Of a stretch of 64,000 bases of DNA, positions 17,296 to 26,517 are shown piece after piece. Positions within the stretch are counted from its first letter, which is position 1, and the number at the start of each line of letters is the position of its first letter. Origin of the DNA: CAIYRG01 sp963747255 (GTDB lineage: Bacteria; Pseudomonadota; Alphaproteobacteria; Micropepsales; Micropepsaceae); NCBI GenBank assembly GCA_963747255.1, contig CAVVEG010000017.1, forward strand, positions 496,001 through 560,000. Direction: 5' to 3'. The notes beneath the pieces are model-generated. The model was not told the DNA's origin. It searched no databases and saw only the letters and a program-made list of their open reading frames with translations. A program made the translations under genes and the position numbers.

Positions 17296-17760
17296 ATGAA
17301 TTCGAAGCGCGCCTGTGTGGTCGGCGGTTGTCTCCTGGGCACGGCCGTTCTGATCACGCATCCGGCGTCGTACGCGCATGGCGCGGCGGCTCAAGACCAC
17401 AAGCCTGTGATGATAACCCGGCTTTACACCGGGCCGGACGGGCAGACGCACGCCGAGGAAATTGAAGCAAAATTCACCGCAGGCCGCGGAAACAACGTGT
17501 ACAAATTAATGACCAATGCGGGCGCGGTCATGAATCGCGCACCTCCGGGCCGGGTGGCGGATTGGCACACCGCACCGCGACGGCAATATGTGATCACATT
17601 GAGCGGTCATGGCGAGGTCGAACTCATTGACGGGACGAAGATCGAACTTGGTCCCGGGAGCATTGATCTTGCCGAAGACCTCACCGGCAAGGGTCACATC
17701 ACCAGAACGATCGGAAATGAAGACCGGGTTACCGTCGCGATTCCGGTTACCGGTCCGTAA
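17296..17760 (+). CDS. Secreted cupin-like protein
   Basis: A 154-residue protein read from an ATG right after GGGAGGAGG. The N-terminus has a hydrophobic export segment (VVGGCLLGTAVLITHPA). The mature part has a small beta-rich layout ending in DWHTAPRRQYVITLSGHGEV, then IDGTKIELGPGSIDLAEDLTG and a final GHITRT, matching the order of cupin motifs (H-containing strand, G-rich turn, late His). It would be a periplasmic single-domain cupin. It lies in the rightward run after the dienelactone hydrolase, 122 bases away. Metal binding and any enzymatic role are unproven. Confidence 0.7.
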   Translation: MNSKRACVVGGCLLGTAVLITHPASYAHGAAAQDHKPVMITRLYTGPDGQTHAEEIEAKFTAGRGNNVYKLMTNAGAVMNRAPPGRVADWHTAPRRQYVITLSGHGEVELIDGTKIELGPGSIDLAEDLTGKGHITRTIGNEDRVTVAIPVTGP

Positions 17761-17886
17761 AGGCGAGTGGCTCGGGAACTGCTGACTGTCTGTGCCCGCC
17801 ACAGAGTTATCAATAGCACCTTGCCCGTGAAGCCCTGCGGCGGATAATGCGCGGGTCGCATGCGGCACCACGGAAGGGATTGGGGC

Positions 17887-18774
17887 ATGAAGTCAAGATG
17901 GAGGAGCATCCTTCTGCCGATGGCATTTGCGGTTACGGCTGCGATCCCGGATGGGCAGGCGGCGCCTGGCCCCGTTCCCAATCTTTCCGGTGTCTGGTCT
18001 CACCCGTCGATTCCGGGGTTTGAGCCGCTTGCCTCCGGTCCGACGTCACTCGTCAACCTGTCGCGGCGCGGCATCACGAGCGATAACCGGCAGCTGGTCG
18101 GCGACTACCGAAATCCGATCCTGAAGCCGCAATCCGCGGAAATTGTGAGAAAACTCGGCGAAATCTCGCTGGCGGGTATCGGCTATCCCACGCCACGAAA
18201 CCAGTGCTGGCCCGGGGGCGTGCCCTTTGTTTTCACGACGACCGGAATAGAAGTTCTTCAGCAGCCGGAAGAAATCACCTTTCTGTATTACGAGGATCAT
18301 GAAGTTCGTCATGTGCGGTTGAACGGGCAACACCCGGCTGTCGTGACGCCATCCTGGTACGGCGATTCCGTCGGGCATTTCGAGGGCGACACACTCGTGA
18401 TCGACACGGTGGGAATAAAGGTCGGCCCCCACGCCATGGTTGACTGGTACGGAACGCCGCACAGCGCGGCGCTGCATGTTGTCGAGCGGTACCGGCTTGT
18501 CGATTACGACCACGCAAAAGACGGATTGGCACGTGACGCGAAAGAGAATTTCCAGGTTCAGCAGGACATGATCGACCCCAATTACAGGGGGAAACACCTG
18601 CGGCTTGAGTTCACGGTCGACGATCCGAAGGTATTCACCGAACCCTGGTCTGCGACGATGACCTACCGGCCGCAGCTCGGGGCGTGGGAGGAAAGCATCT
18701 GCGCCGAGAACTCGCATAAATATGGGACGGAAAAGGACCCCACTATTCCAACTGCCGGCAAGCCGGATTTTTGA
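17887..18774 (+). CDS. Predicted secreted protein, GHYEGDT/xDF paralogous family (group B)
   Basis: A 295-residue protein; the ATG at 17887 follows GGAAGGGA and opens a signal peptide (ILLPMAFAVTAAIPDGQA). Family marks are VPNLSGVWSHPSIPG, DYRNPILKPQSAEIV, Cys in PRNQCWPGGVPF, SVGHFEGDTLVIDTVG, HVVERYRLVD, a DDPKVFTEPW segment, Cys in ESICAENS and a C-terminal KPDF. It is the nearest relative of the protein at 19582 and the two flank the solute-binding protein gene at 18789, which begins 14 bases after this stop. The order suggests a tandem duplication with a retained partner gene. Probably periplasmic; function unknown. Confidence 0.87.
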   Translation: MKSRWRSILLPMAFAVTAAIPDGQAAPGPVPNLSGVWSHPSIPGFEPLASGPTSLVNLSRRGITSDNRQLVGDYRNPILKPQSAEIVRKLGEISLAGIGYPTPRNQCWPGGVPFVFTTTGIEVLQQPEEITFLYYEDHEVRHVRLNGQHPAVVTPSWYGDSVGHFEGDTLVIDTVGIKVGPHAMVDWYGTPHSAALHVVERYRLVDYDHAKDGLARDAKENFQVQQDMIDPNYRGKHLRLEFTVDDPKVFTEPWSATMTYRPQLGAWEESICAENSHKYGTEKDPTIPTAGKPDF

Positions 18775-18788
18775 TCGTTGAGGGTTGC

Positions 18789-19550
18789 ATGAAAAAGTGT
18801 GGCAAACTCGCCGGAGCCTGCATGCTTGCTGCGGTGGCGGTCGTGCCGCAGGGAGCGGCTTTTGCAGCGGACGTCGTAATCGCAACCAACCAGGGCGCGT
18901 TGCCCGGACTGAAAGAGCTTGGCGCCGCATTCGCGCGCGCGAGCGGAAATCGCGTGACGGTGATTCTGGCCGATGGCGCCACGCTGGAGGAGAGACTGAC
19001 GAGCGGCACGGTGGATCTGGTGAGCCAGAATCCGGGGCCGATGGACGAGCTGGTCAAGCGCGGCCGTATTGCCGCGAATACGGTGACACCATTCCAGCTT
19101 GCCGAACTGGGCGTTGCGGTGAGGGCTGGCGCGCCCAAACCGGACATCAGCACGGCCGAGGCTTACAAGTCCGTTTTGCTCGCGGCGAGGTCGATCGGCT
19201 ATTCGCGCGGTTGCAGCGGCACCAATATAGCCGCCGGGATTGCCCGGCTTGGGTTGACCGACCGGTTGAAGGGCAAGACTGTTTTTACCAGCGCGGGCCC
19301 CGTAACCGACTATCTCGCGCGCGGCGATTTCGAGATCGGGCTGCAGCAGACCAACATCATGGAGGGCGTACCGGGTGTGGATTTTGTCGGACCGGTCCCT
19401 GCGCCTTTGAACAGGCCGTGCCAGTCCAATATCGGTTTGGCGACGAATGCGAAAGAACCGGAGGCAGCGCGCGCGATGCTCCGGTTCGTGGTTTCGCCCG
19501 CCGCCGGGCCGCTGTTGCGCAGAACGCACGCAGAGCCTTTCAAGCCCTGA
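18789..19550 (+). CDS. Orphan ModA-like periplasmic solute-binding protein
   Basis: A 253-residue exported protein. The signal peptide ends near AFA at residue 26. The mature chain (DVVIATNQGALPGLKELGAA...) shows the type II periplasmic binding protein layout of the molybdate/sulfate-binding group (SBP_bac_11-like), with TVDLVSQNPGPMDELVKRG in the ligand-cleft region. No ABC permease or ATPase gene lies nearby, so it may act as a binding or sensing protein rather than a transporter part. It sits between two family proteins at 14 and 31 bases. The ATG at 18789 is used; a TTG upstream overlaps the previous stop. Ligand unknown. Confidence 0.8.
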   Translation: MKKCGKLAGACMLAAVAVVPQGAAFAADVVIATNQGALPGLKELGAAFARASGNRVTVILADGATLEERLTSGTVDLVSQNPGPMDELVKRGRIAANTVTPFQLAELGVAVRAGAPKPDISTAEAYKSVLLAARSIGYSRGCSGTNIAAGIARLGLTDRLKGKTVFTSAGPVTDYLARGDFEIGLQQTNIMEGVPGVDFVGPVPAPLNRPCQSNIGLATNAKEPEAARAMLRFVVSPAAGPLLRRTHAEPFKP

Positions 19551-19581
19551 CGCAGGCGAACACGGATACGGAGAGCGTAGG

Positions 19582-20526
19582 ATGAAGATGAGCGTATTCC
19601 TGATCGGTAAAAGGGGCATGGCCCGGCTGCAAAATGTTCTTTGGCTTTTGGTGGCGGCAGCGGCGGGGTCCGGTCCGGGGCAAGCGGCGCCCGCTGCACC
19701 GATTCCGGATTTGTCGGGCATGTGGGCGCACCAATCCATTCCCGGTCTGGAGCCTCTGGCGTCCGGACCCACTTCGGTCAGGAACCGGGCGCGGCGCGAG
19801 CATGGTGTAAGCGACAACCGGCGGCTGGTTGGCGATTACACGAACCCAATTCTGAAGCCGCAAGCCGCGGAAGTCGTCCGGCAGCATGGCGAAATGTCGC
19901 TCACCGGCTATGGCTATCCGACGCCGCGCAACCAATGCTGGCCGGGAGGCGTGCCCTTCGTTCTGCCGACCAACGGACTGCAAATTTTCCAGAAGCCGGA
20001 CAGGATCACCATCATCTATGCCGTCGATCATCAGGTCCGGCGCGTACGGATGAATGCCGAACACCCGGCAAACCTTACCCCGAGCTGGTACGGCAATTCC
20101 GTCGGCCACTACGAAGGCGATACACTCGTGATCGATACCGTTGGCGTGCGGATCGGACCATTCGCCATGATCGACTGGTACGGGACTCCGCACAGTCCGG
20201 CTCTGCATGTAGTGGAGCGCTATCGGCTGATCGATTACGAAACTGCAAAAGACGGACTGGAGCGGGACCGAAAAGAAAATTACGGCCCCCTCGCCCCGGA
20301 ATTGGCGATCGAACCCTACAACATGGATACGAACTACCGCGGCAAATATCTGCAACTCCGGCTGACCGTCGACGACAGGGAGGAATTCACGACGCCCTGG
20401 TCTGCGACCGTGACCTACGGAAAGCCTGCGGGCGAGTGGCTGGAAAATGTCTGTGCCGATAATCCGTTCAAATACGGTACCGAGAAAGACGCGCAAGTCC
20501 CCACGGCGAAGAGCCCGGATTTTTAA
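19582..20526 (+). CDS. Predicted secreted protein, GHYEGDT/xDF paralogous family (group B)
   Basis: A 314-residue protein from the ATG at 19582, with a hydrophobic export segment (VLWLLVAAAAGSGPGQA). Marks: IPDLSGMWAHQSIPGLEPLA, DYTNPILKPQAAEVV, Cys in PRNQCWPGGVPF, SVGHYEGDTLVIDTVG, HVVERYRLID, and Cys in ENVCADNP, ending SPDF. Compared with its neighbour at 17887 it has an inserted segment near residues 230-245. It is the last gene of the rightward run; the next gene is convergent, 43 bases away. The shared first third (SIPG.EPLASGPTS) shows it is a close paralogue of 17887. Likely periplasmic; no function is known to me. Confidence 0.87.
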   Translation: MKMSVFLIGKRGMARLQNVLWLLVAAAAGSGPGQAAPAAPIPDLSGMWAHQSIPGLEPLASGPTSVRNRARREHGVSDNRRLVGDYTNPILKPQAAEVVRQHGEMSLTGYGYPTPRNQCWPGGVPFVLPTNGLQIFQKPDRITIIYAVDHQVRRVRMNAEHPANLTPSWYGNSVGHYEGDTLVIDTVGVRIGPFAMIDWYGTPHSPALHVVERYRLIDYETAKDGLERDRKENYGPLAPELAIEPYNMDTNYRGKYLQLRLTVDDREEFTTPWSATVTYGKPAGEWLENVCADNPFKYGTEKDAQVPTAKSPDF

Positions 20527-20569
20527 AACGGGGCTGGGCGGATCGCACGCCGGCAGCTCGTGAGGCCGG

Positions 20570-21454
20570 CTATTTGCGTTTCGATGCAATCGCCATGAAT
20601 GCCTGCGCAGCACGTGACTGATAGCGGTTGCGATGGTGCAGCGCATAAAAAATGCGCTCGGGCAGCCTGAATCGCGCCCGGACGAGCGCGCCCGATTTCA
20701 ATCCGGCCTCGGCGACAAGTTCGGAAATGGCCGTGGCTCCGACACCGGATTGGACGGCGGTGCGCACCGCCTCGTTTGAGGGCAGCTCGAGCGCGACCTT
20801 GAGTTTCGCGGGCTCGACGCCACGTTCGCGCAAGGCGGCTTCGAATTCCGACCGCGTGCCTGATCCTGGTTCGCGTAGCACCCATTCACCGTTTGCGAGG
20901 TCCCCTGGTTTGAGATGCGGTGCGCGCGCCCAGGGATGGCCGGGTGCAACGACGATTGCGAGCCTGTCGTGATCGACGACCGTCATTGCAAGCGCGGGGT
21001 CATTGACCTTCCCTTCCACAAACCCGAGCTCGGTTTCGCCGTTGCTGACCGTTTTAGCGACCTGGCCGGTATTTCCTGCCAAGAGACTCACATGGATCTG
21101 GGGATGGGCCTTACGGAAGGAGACGAGCCGCTCGGGAATCCAATAACTGGCGATCGTCTGGCTTGCCTGGACCGACAGATTGCCGCGTTTCAATCCGCTC
21201 AAGTCCTCGAGCGTGCGTTCGGCGGTGGTGGCCCGCGCCAACACCGCGCGCGCCTCGTCGAGGAAGATGCGCCCTTCCTGGGTCAGGACAATGCCGCGGC
21301 CGACCCGATGAAACAGTGCGACCCGGTAATGCGATTCGAGACTGGAGATGGCCGCGCTGACCGCCGATTGCGTGAGGTTTACGGCTTTGGCCGCGCGCGT
21401 CATGTGTTCGCGTTCGGCGACCGCGACAAAGAGGCGGAGCTGTTCGAGGGTCAT
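20570..21454 (-). CDS. LysR-type transcriptional regulator, YeiE/CysL-like
   Basis: A 294-residue LysR regulator. A winged helix-turn-helix lies at about residues 2-61 (TLEQLRLFVAVAEREHMTRA, then SAVSAAISSLE). A LysR substrate-binding domain covers about 88-294. The closest group from memory is YeiE/CysL. The gene starts nine bases after the YeiH-type exporter stop and so is probably cotranscribed with it, an arrangement in which the regulator controls a nearby target. In enterobacteria YeiE and YeiH are linked to sulfite response; the sulfite-type dehydrogenase at 12463 makes that plausible here. Inducer not visible. Confidence 0.87.
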   Translation of the reverse strand: MTLEQLRLFVAVAEREHMTRAAKAVNLTQSAVSAAISSLESHYRVALFHRVGRGIVLTQEGRIFLDEARAVLARATTAERTLEDLSGLKRGNLSVQASQTIASYWIPERLVSFRKAHPQIHVSLLAGNTGQVAKTVSNGETELGFVEGKVNDPALAMTVVDHDRLAIVVAPGHPWARAPHLKPGDLANGEWVLREPGSGTRSEFEAALRERGVEPAKLKVALELPSNEAVRTAVQSGVGATAISELVAEAGLKSGALVRARFRLPERIFYALHHRNRYQSRAAQAFMAIASKRK

Positions 21455-21463
21455 ACCGCAAGG

Positions 21464-22540
21464 TTAGGCGAAGAGCTTCACCAAGACGAGACTGAACCCC
21501 CCAACGAAAAACCATGATGCAGCGGCGAGGGAGACCGGTTTCAGCCCCTCTGCCTTCAGCTTACCGAAGCTGGTTTCCAGGCCCATGGCCGCCAGCGCCA
21601 TCGAAAGCAGGAATGTGGTGCCGGTTACGATCCAGGCTTTCGGGGCAGCGGGAATCGCAACGACGCTGTTCGCAAGCATGAGCGCGATGAAACCGAGTAC
21701 AAACCATGGCATCGGCGGGGCCTTGCGCTTCTCGGGACCCGCAGAGCGGGAAGCACGCCGCACAGCAACAATCCCGAGAGTAAGCACCAGGGGCGCCAGC
21801 ATCATTACCCGGGTCAGTTTGGCGATCGTCGCGATCTGACCAGCATGTTCGCCATCCTGAAAAGCAGCCGCCACAACCTGGGCAATCTCGTGGATGGATG
21901 CGCCGCTCCACAATCCGAACGCCGTGGAATCGAGACGCAGCAGAACCGGGAGCATTGGATAGAGGAACATTGCAAGCGATCCGAAGATGGTCACGCACGC
22001 GACTGCGTAAGCCACGTCCTCATCGCTTCCTTCCGTAACGGTGTTGGTGGCTATGACCGCCGAGGCGCCGCAGATTGCCGTACCGGCTGCGATCAGTTCG
22101 GCAAGTTTGCGATCGACGCCGATCAATCGCCCGAACCACTTCGTGAAGGCGAAAGTCGCAACAAGTGTGGTGATTATTACCCCCAGGCCGGCCAGGCCCA
22201 CCTGCAAGACCTGCGTGAGCACCAACTGGAATCCAAGCAGAATGATGCCCAATCGAAGGACACGCCTGAGGCTGAAGGTCACTCCCTGCTTTGCCCAGGC
22301 AGGCGTTCCTGCGAGGTTGTTCAGCGCCATTCCGAGGAAAGTGGCAAGAATCATCGGGCTGAGGATGGCCAATCCCGGAATCCGGCGCAGCATGAAAGCA
22401 GCCGCGGCTATTGTCCCGGCAAGCGCGAGACCGGGTAATATCCCGGTCAGGCCGGTGTCAATTGCGAACCGGGTGGCGGGGTCCACCCCGGGGATGTCCG
22501 GCGATGGAGCCACCGCCGCTGTTGAACGAGCCTTGGTCAT
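21464..22540 (-). CDS. YeiH/UPF0324 family putative sulfur-anion exporter
   Basis: A 358-residue protein from the ATG at 22540; a TTG at 22576 would add 12 residues but lacks a good site. It shows about ten hydrophobic segments. The family signature is visible: FLGMALNNL, the ICGASAVIATN helix and the late GASIHEIAQVVAAAFQDG segment. YeiH proteins are inner-membrane proteins proposed to export sulfate or sulfite; that is family inference, not experiment. The pairing with a YeiE-like regulator supports it. Its promoter region is shared with the rightward MBL gene (211 bases). Confidence 0.87.
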   Translation of the reverse strand: MTKARSTAAVAPSPDIPGVDPATRFAIDTGLTGILPGLALAGTIAAAAFMLRRIPGLAILSPMILATFLGMALNNLAGTPAWAKQGVTFSLRRVLRLGIILLGFQLVLTQVLQVGLAGLGVIITTLVATFAFTKWFGRLIGVDRKLAELIAAGTAICGASAVIATNTVTEGSDEDVAYAVACVTIFGSLAMFLYPMLPVLLRLDSTAFGLWSGASIHEIAQVVAAAFQDGEHAGQIATIAKLTRVMMLAPLVLTLGIVAVRRASRSAGPEKRKAPPMPWFVLGFIALMLANSVVAIPAAPKAWIVTGTTFLLSMALAAMGLETSFGKLKAEGLKPVSLAAASWFFVGGFSLVLVKLFA

Positions 22541-22751
22541 CTGTTCAACCTGGGAAAAAACGTTCAATCGGTCCAATTCATTCTTTTTGTTCGACCGATC
22601 TTGTTTTACGAATGATCAGCAGGATGCCGGGTTACAGGTGTCGCATCGCTGAAAGAGGTCATTCGCCATTCATGCGGGCAAAATGGAGTCGCACCGGCAG
22701 GCGCAATTTCGCTACGGTGTCAGGGCCGCCCGGAAAATTGCAGGGGAAACA

Positions 22752-23699
22752 ATGAAGAGACCATTCCAGTTTCTGAGCGCCTGTTTTCTCCTCCTCCTAT
22801 GTGCCGTTACGGCAAGTGCGCCCATCGCAGCGCAACAAGCTGCGCCGCCCCCGGTGGCGGTCAAACAGGTGGCAAGCGATCTCTATTTCTTCTTCGATTA
22901 CGCCGGCTCGAATTCCGTGTTTCTGGTCACCGATGACGGTGTGCTGGTGATCGATACCCGCCAGCATCCGCGAGCCGGCCAGGAGTTGATCACGGAAATC
23001 CGCAAGATCACCGACAAGCCGATCCGCTGGGTCATCAACAGCCATTTCCACGGAGACCACACATTCGGGAACGCGGCGTTCCAGGCCGCGGGCGCGAAGT
23101 TCATTGCGCAGCAGGAAACGCGACGCATCATGCAAAAGGTACAAGTGAAGGAAATGGCGCGACGGCAGGGCTATTTCAAAAGCCACAACTACGATCCCGG
23201 GGAAGTCAGGCTGATCCTGCCCGATATAACTTTCGACAAGGACCTGACGATTTGGCTCGGCGGCCGGGAGGTCCGTCTGATGTATCTGGGTCCCGGGCAG
23301 CAGGATGGCGACACATTCGTATATTTTCCGCATGCCCGCGCGCTTTTCACGCCCGGATCTTTTGCGACGCGGAATGTTCCGAACATGGCGTTCACGACAT
23401 CCGTCGACAGTTGGATCAATCTGCTCGATCGGGTCGCCGGCATGAAGGATGTGGACATGATTCTGCCGGCGCATGGCGATATTGCAACGAGTGCCGACGT
23501 CAGGGAGTTCGCGGCCATGCTGCGTGATGAATACACGACCGTGAAGGCGGCGGCCGACAGAGGCGTCAGCCTCGATGAGGCGCAGCGTACGCTTACCTTC
23601 CCGCAATACAGCAATTGGCGCAATTACGGGCGGATCAAAGAGGAGATCGCCTCGCTATACGAACTGATCAAGACGGGAAAGCGCAGCTATTTTGAATGA
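22752..23699 (+). CDS. Secreted MBL-fold metallo-hydrolase
   Basis: A 315-residue protein with a Sec signal peptide (FLSACFLLLLCAVTASAPIA). The metallo-beta-lactamase fold shows HFHGDH at 98-103, a later metal-binding DGDTFVYFPHA strand and PAHGD near residue 240. It would be a periplasmic zinc hydrolase; the fold covers beta-lactamases, glyoxalase II, sulfatases and others, so substrate is open. The position next to a YeiH-type exporter and near a SoxC-like enzyme might hint at a sulfur-related reaction. The ATG at 22752 follows an AGGGGAAAC site. Confidence 0.87.
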   Translation: MKRPFQFLSACFLLLLCAVTASAPIAAQQAAPPPVAVKQVASDLYFFFDYAGSNSVFLVTDDGVLVIDTRQHPRAGQELITEIRKITDKPIRWVINSHFHGDHTFGNAAFQAAGAKFIAQQETRRIMQKVQVKEMARRQGYFKSHNYDPGEVRLILPDITFDKDLTIWLGGREVRLMYLGPGQQDGDTFVYFPHARALFTPGSFATRNVPNMAFTTSVDSWINLLDRVAGMKDVDMILPAHGDIATSADVREFAAMLRDEYTTVKAAADRGVSLDEAQRTLTFPQYSNWRNYGRIKEEIASLYELIKTGKRSYFE

Positions 23700-23720
23700 T
23701 GGGCGGTTTCTTCCCCGGCT

Positions 23721-24341
23721 TCAGACAGCGTCGGGCGGCTTTCTGGCCGTAAGCCCGATCACTGCCGACATTCCGCCGTGCGACGTGCCCTCATGAAGTT
23801 CAAGTTCTTCCTGCGTGATCGCAAAATCATCGAACGATCCGAAAGCCGCTCTCAATAATTCTTCAGTGTACAGGTTCTGCAGTTCTTTGGGGCCACCCGT
23901 GCCGTAATGCAGTTGCTTTGGCGTGTAGCCTTCGACGATCAGCAGGCCTCCAGGCTTCAGGGCGCGCTTCATACCGTCCCACTTTTGCCTGCGCTGCCGC
24001 GGTGAGCTGAATTGCGTGAATATCTCGCAGACCACGTCGAAGGCATTATCGGGATAAGCCCAGCTATGAACGTCTGCCAGTTCGAAGCGAATCGACACGC
24101 CGCGCTTTTGCGCCAACGCTTTGGCTTTTGCCTGTGCGGATGGTGAAAAATCCAGCGAAACAACTTCCAGGCCCTGCGCGGCCAGCCAGATACCGTTCCT
24201 CCCTTCGCCGTCCGCGACGGCCAGTGCCGTACCGGATCTGGGAAGCAGGCTTTTGCATGAGGCCAGAAAGTAGTTCGGCTCTTCGCCAAAGACATATTCC
24301 GGCACCCGATAGCGCGTCTCCCAGCGCTCGTACTCGCTCAT
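23721..24341 (-). CDS. Class I SAM-dependent methyltransferase (TehB-like)
   Basis: A 206-residue soluble methyltransferase. Motif I is ALAVADGEGRNGIWLA (about residues 40-55), with a post-I acidic residue in EVVSLDFS and DVVCEIFTQF around motif IV. RALKPGGLLIVEGYTP marks the later fold. The AVADGEGRNG form and the overall size resemble the small tellurite-resistance TehB/thiopurine-type group. It is convergent with the MBL gene 22 bases away. Acceptor not known. Confidence 0.83.
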   Translation of the reverse strand: MSEYERWETRYRVPEYVFGEEPNYFLASCKSLLPRSGTALAVADGEGRNGIWLAAQGLEVVSLDFSPSAQAKAKALAQKRGVSIRFELADVHSWAYPDNAFDVVCEIFTQFSSPRQRRQKWDGMKRALKPGGLLIVEGYTPKQLHYGTGGPKELQNLYTEELLRAAFGSFDDFAITQEELELHEGTSHGGMSAVIGLTARKPPDAV

Positions 24342-24523
24342 TGGTTTCCCACAATGATTCGATGCAAAAGAAACTTTGCACTGGGCCGGTCACGAAACAA
24401 TGCCGGGCAGGCTTTGGGGGCCGGGCGACGGGCGGACACACGAAGCTACTGGCGCAGAGCATCCAAGTTTGACATGTTTTACCTGTGAAATGGTCATGGT
24501 GGAGGCGGCCCGTGGAAGGAAGA

Positions 24524-25291
24524 ATGTTTGTTGCCGGTTTGCTTGTTTCGGTACTGATGGCGGTGCCTGTGTCCGCGCAACGGGCAAAGGGCGAGACTGT
24601 GAAGATCTACGCGGCTGCGGTCGTGAAGACGCCTCTGAGCGAGATCGCAGCCGACTATGAAAAAAAGACGGGCAACAGGATCACGCTGATTTTCGACACG
24701 GCGGGCGCCACTGCGCAAAGGTTCCGAGCCGATCCGGATGCGGCATTGCTGATCACGACGGTTCCGTTGATCCGCAACGGTGAAAGCAGCGGCGCTCTGC
24801 ACGATGGCACGAGCATGCTGCTGGGCAGCACGGTTGCCGGTGTGGCGGTTTCTCCGAAAGCCACGAAACCCGATGTGTCCAGCCCCGAAAAATTGAAGGC
24901 TGCCCTGCTTGCGGCCAAACACATAGCGGTTTCGGATCCCGCGCGCGGGGCGACCGTCGGAACGCATTTCATGAAGGTGATCGAGGGGCTGGGTGTGAAG
25001 GACGAAGTGATGCGGAAAATCGTGTTCGCGAGTGACGGACTCGAAACCATGCGGTTTGTGCTCGAAGGAAAAGCCGACCTCGGAGTTTCGCAATCGAGCG
25101 AGATTCTGCAGGCCAGCCCTGAGGCGATGGCGGGGCCATTTCCGAAGGAGTTTGCCCTTTCGACCGATTTCTCGTTGTGGCATGGCAACAACATGGCGCC
25201 TGCGGTGAAGGATTTCGTTGCCGTGCTGACGGGTCCTGCCGGCCGGGATAAACTTGCCGCGGAAGGAATTCTGCCTCCTGCCGCCCGATAA
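24524..25291 (+). CDS. Second orphan solute-binding protein, ModA-like
   Basis: A 255-residue exported protein from the ATG at 24524, which has GGAAGGA right before it; upstream GTG starts are possible. The signal peptide is MFVAGLLVSVLMAVPVSA. The mature part (VKIYAAAVVKTPLSEIAADY, KKTGNRITLIFDTAGATAQR) fits the molybdate-binding-protein type of periplasmic solute receptor. No transport genes are adjacent. A family protein follows after 17 bases (25309), repeating the arrangement at 18789/19582. It differs considerably from 18789, so the pairing is not a simple recent copy. Ligand unknown. Confidence 0.8.
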   Translation: MFVAGLLVSVLMAVPVSAQRAKGETVKIYAAAVVKTPLSEIAADYEKKTGNRITLIFDTAGATAQRFRADPDAALLITTVPLIRNGESSGALHDGTSMLLGSTVAGVAVSPKATKPDVSSPEKLKAALLAAKHIAVSDPARGATVGTHFMKVIEGLGVKDEVMRKIVFASDGLETMRFVLEGKADLGVSQSSEILQASPEAMAGPFPKEFALSTDFSLWHGNNMAPAVKDFVAVLTGPAGRDKLAAEGILPPAAR

Positions 25292-25308
25292 GAGTGGAGC
25301 ATGGGAGC

Positions 25309-26241
25309 ATGAGATTGCAGCGGCAAGCTCTCATTTTGACGACGAGTCTGGCCGCCGGATTCGCATTCGGGCAGAACGCGGCGTGCGCAGCATTGGCAAA
25401 TGAAAGTTCGCCAAGCGCGGCGACCATACCGGATTTTTCCGGCCGTTTCGGCAGGAATGCGTTCAATTTCGAGCCGGTTCCCAACGGCCCGCAGCCGGTG
25501 ATGAATATGGCCCGTCTTCCCAATGGCACCAGCAATATCGGCCAACTTGTGGGCGATTACCGCAATCCGATCCTCAGGCCCGAGACCGCGGACATCATCA
25601 GGAAGAAGGGCGAGATTTCGGTCGGCGGCCACGCCTATCCGGATCCTTCGAACCAGTGCCGGCCTTACAATCCGCCCTTCACGCTCGCAATGGAGCTGGG
25701 CCTGCAGATGCTGCAAAAGAAGGACGGCATCACGATCATCTATGATCAGGACGATCAGGTTCGCCGCATTCGCCTGAACTCCTCGCACCCGGCAAAGGTG
25801 ACACCATCGCCGATGGGCGATTCGATCGGCCATTACGAGGGCGATACGCTGGTGGTGGATACCATCGGCGTCAAACCCGGTCCTTATGCAATGGTCGATC
25901 GCTATGGCTCGCCGGTCAGCGATGCGCTTCACGTGGTCGAGCGTTATCGCCTGATCGATGGCCTCGAAGCCAAGGCTGCCCAGGAACGCTATGAAAGGCT
26001 CGACGGACGCCTGAATGCCGCACCGCGGCTGATCGATCCCGATCTGAGCAGGAAAGGTTTGCAGGTCCGTGTCACGGTCGAAGATCCGAAGGTGTTCACG
26101 ACACCCTGGTCGGGGTACGTCACATACAGGCGCATGAGCCCGAGCATGGTCTGGCAGGAACAGGTGTGCGCGGAAAATCCCAACGAATATTACAAGGATC
26201 GCTGGATTGGATTGCCGAGGGCAACCAAACCGGATTTTTGA
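25309..26241 (+). CDS. Predicted secreted protein, GHYEGDT/xDF paralogous family (group B)
   Basis: A 310-residue protein from the ATG at 25309 with a signal peptide ending near AACAA. It has IPDFSGRFGRNAFNFEPV, DYRNPILRPETADII, Cys in PSNQCRPY, SIGHYEGDTLVVDTIG, HVVERYRLID, a EDPKVFTTPW segment and Cys in EQVCAENPNEY, ending KPDF. It resembles the protein at 3427 most, sharing RNAFNFE and the PPF segment after the first Cys. It is almost certainly cotranscribed with the solute-binding protein at 24524. Function unknown; periplasmic location likely. Confidence 0.87.
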   Translation: MRLQRQALILTTSLAAGFAFGQNAACAALANESSPSAATIPDFSGRFGRNAFNFEPVPNGPQPVMNMARLPNGTSNIGQLVGDYRNPILRPETADIIRKKGEISVGGHAYPDPSNQCRPYNPPFTLAMELGLQMLQKKDGITIIYDQDDQVRRIRLNSSHPAKVTPSPMGDSIGHYEGDTLVVDTIGVKPGPYAMVDRYGSPVSDALHVVERYRLIDGLEAKAAQERYERLDGRLNAAPRLIDPDLSRKGLQVRVTVEDPKVFTTPWSGYVTYRRMSPSMVWQEQVCAENPNEYYKDRWIGLPRATKPDF

Positions 26242-26517
26242 TTTTGAATTTCTGATCAGATTCCGGGGGCCGGTTCTCCGCGGGATTTTTCGCGGCGCAA
26301 CTTTGTGCGCATGACGATCGCCCTGCCTTCATGACGGCCCGTCAAATAGCAGGTTTTTTGCGGTGATCTGGTCGTCATGGCGCGACAACAAATCTGACCG
26401 AAACTTGAGCGCAATGAATGGCGGATGAACATGGATCGCAGGCCATGTTCAGCACTCGGCCTGTATCATTTGCGGTAGAGGGCGCCCTTTATCGCGCCGG
26501 AAGCAAGGACAACAACC

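Noticed and set aside
22561..22620. Inverted repeat near the yeiH promoter (CGGTC/GACCG) as a LysR operator
   Set aside because: Short arms, no match to a consensus I can defend; recorded only as a possibility.
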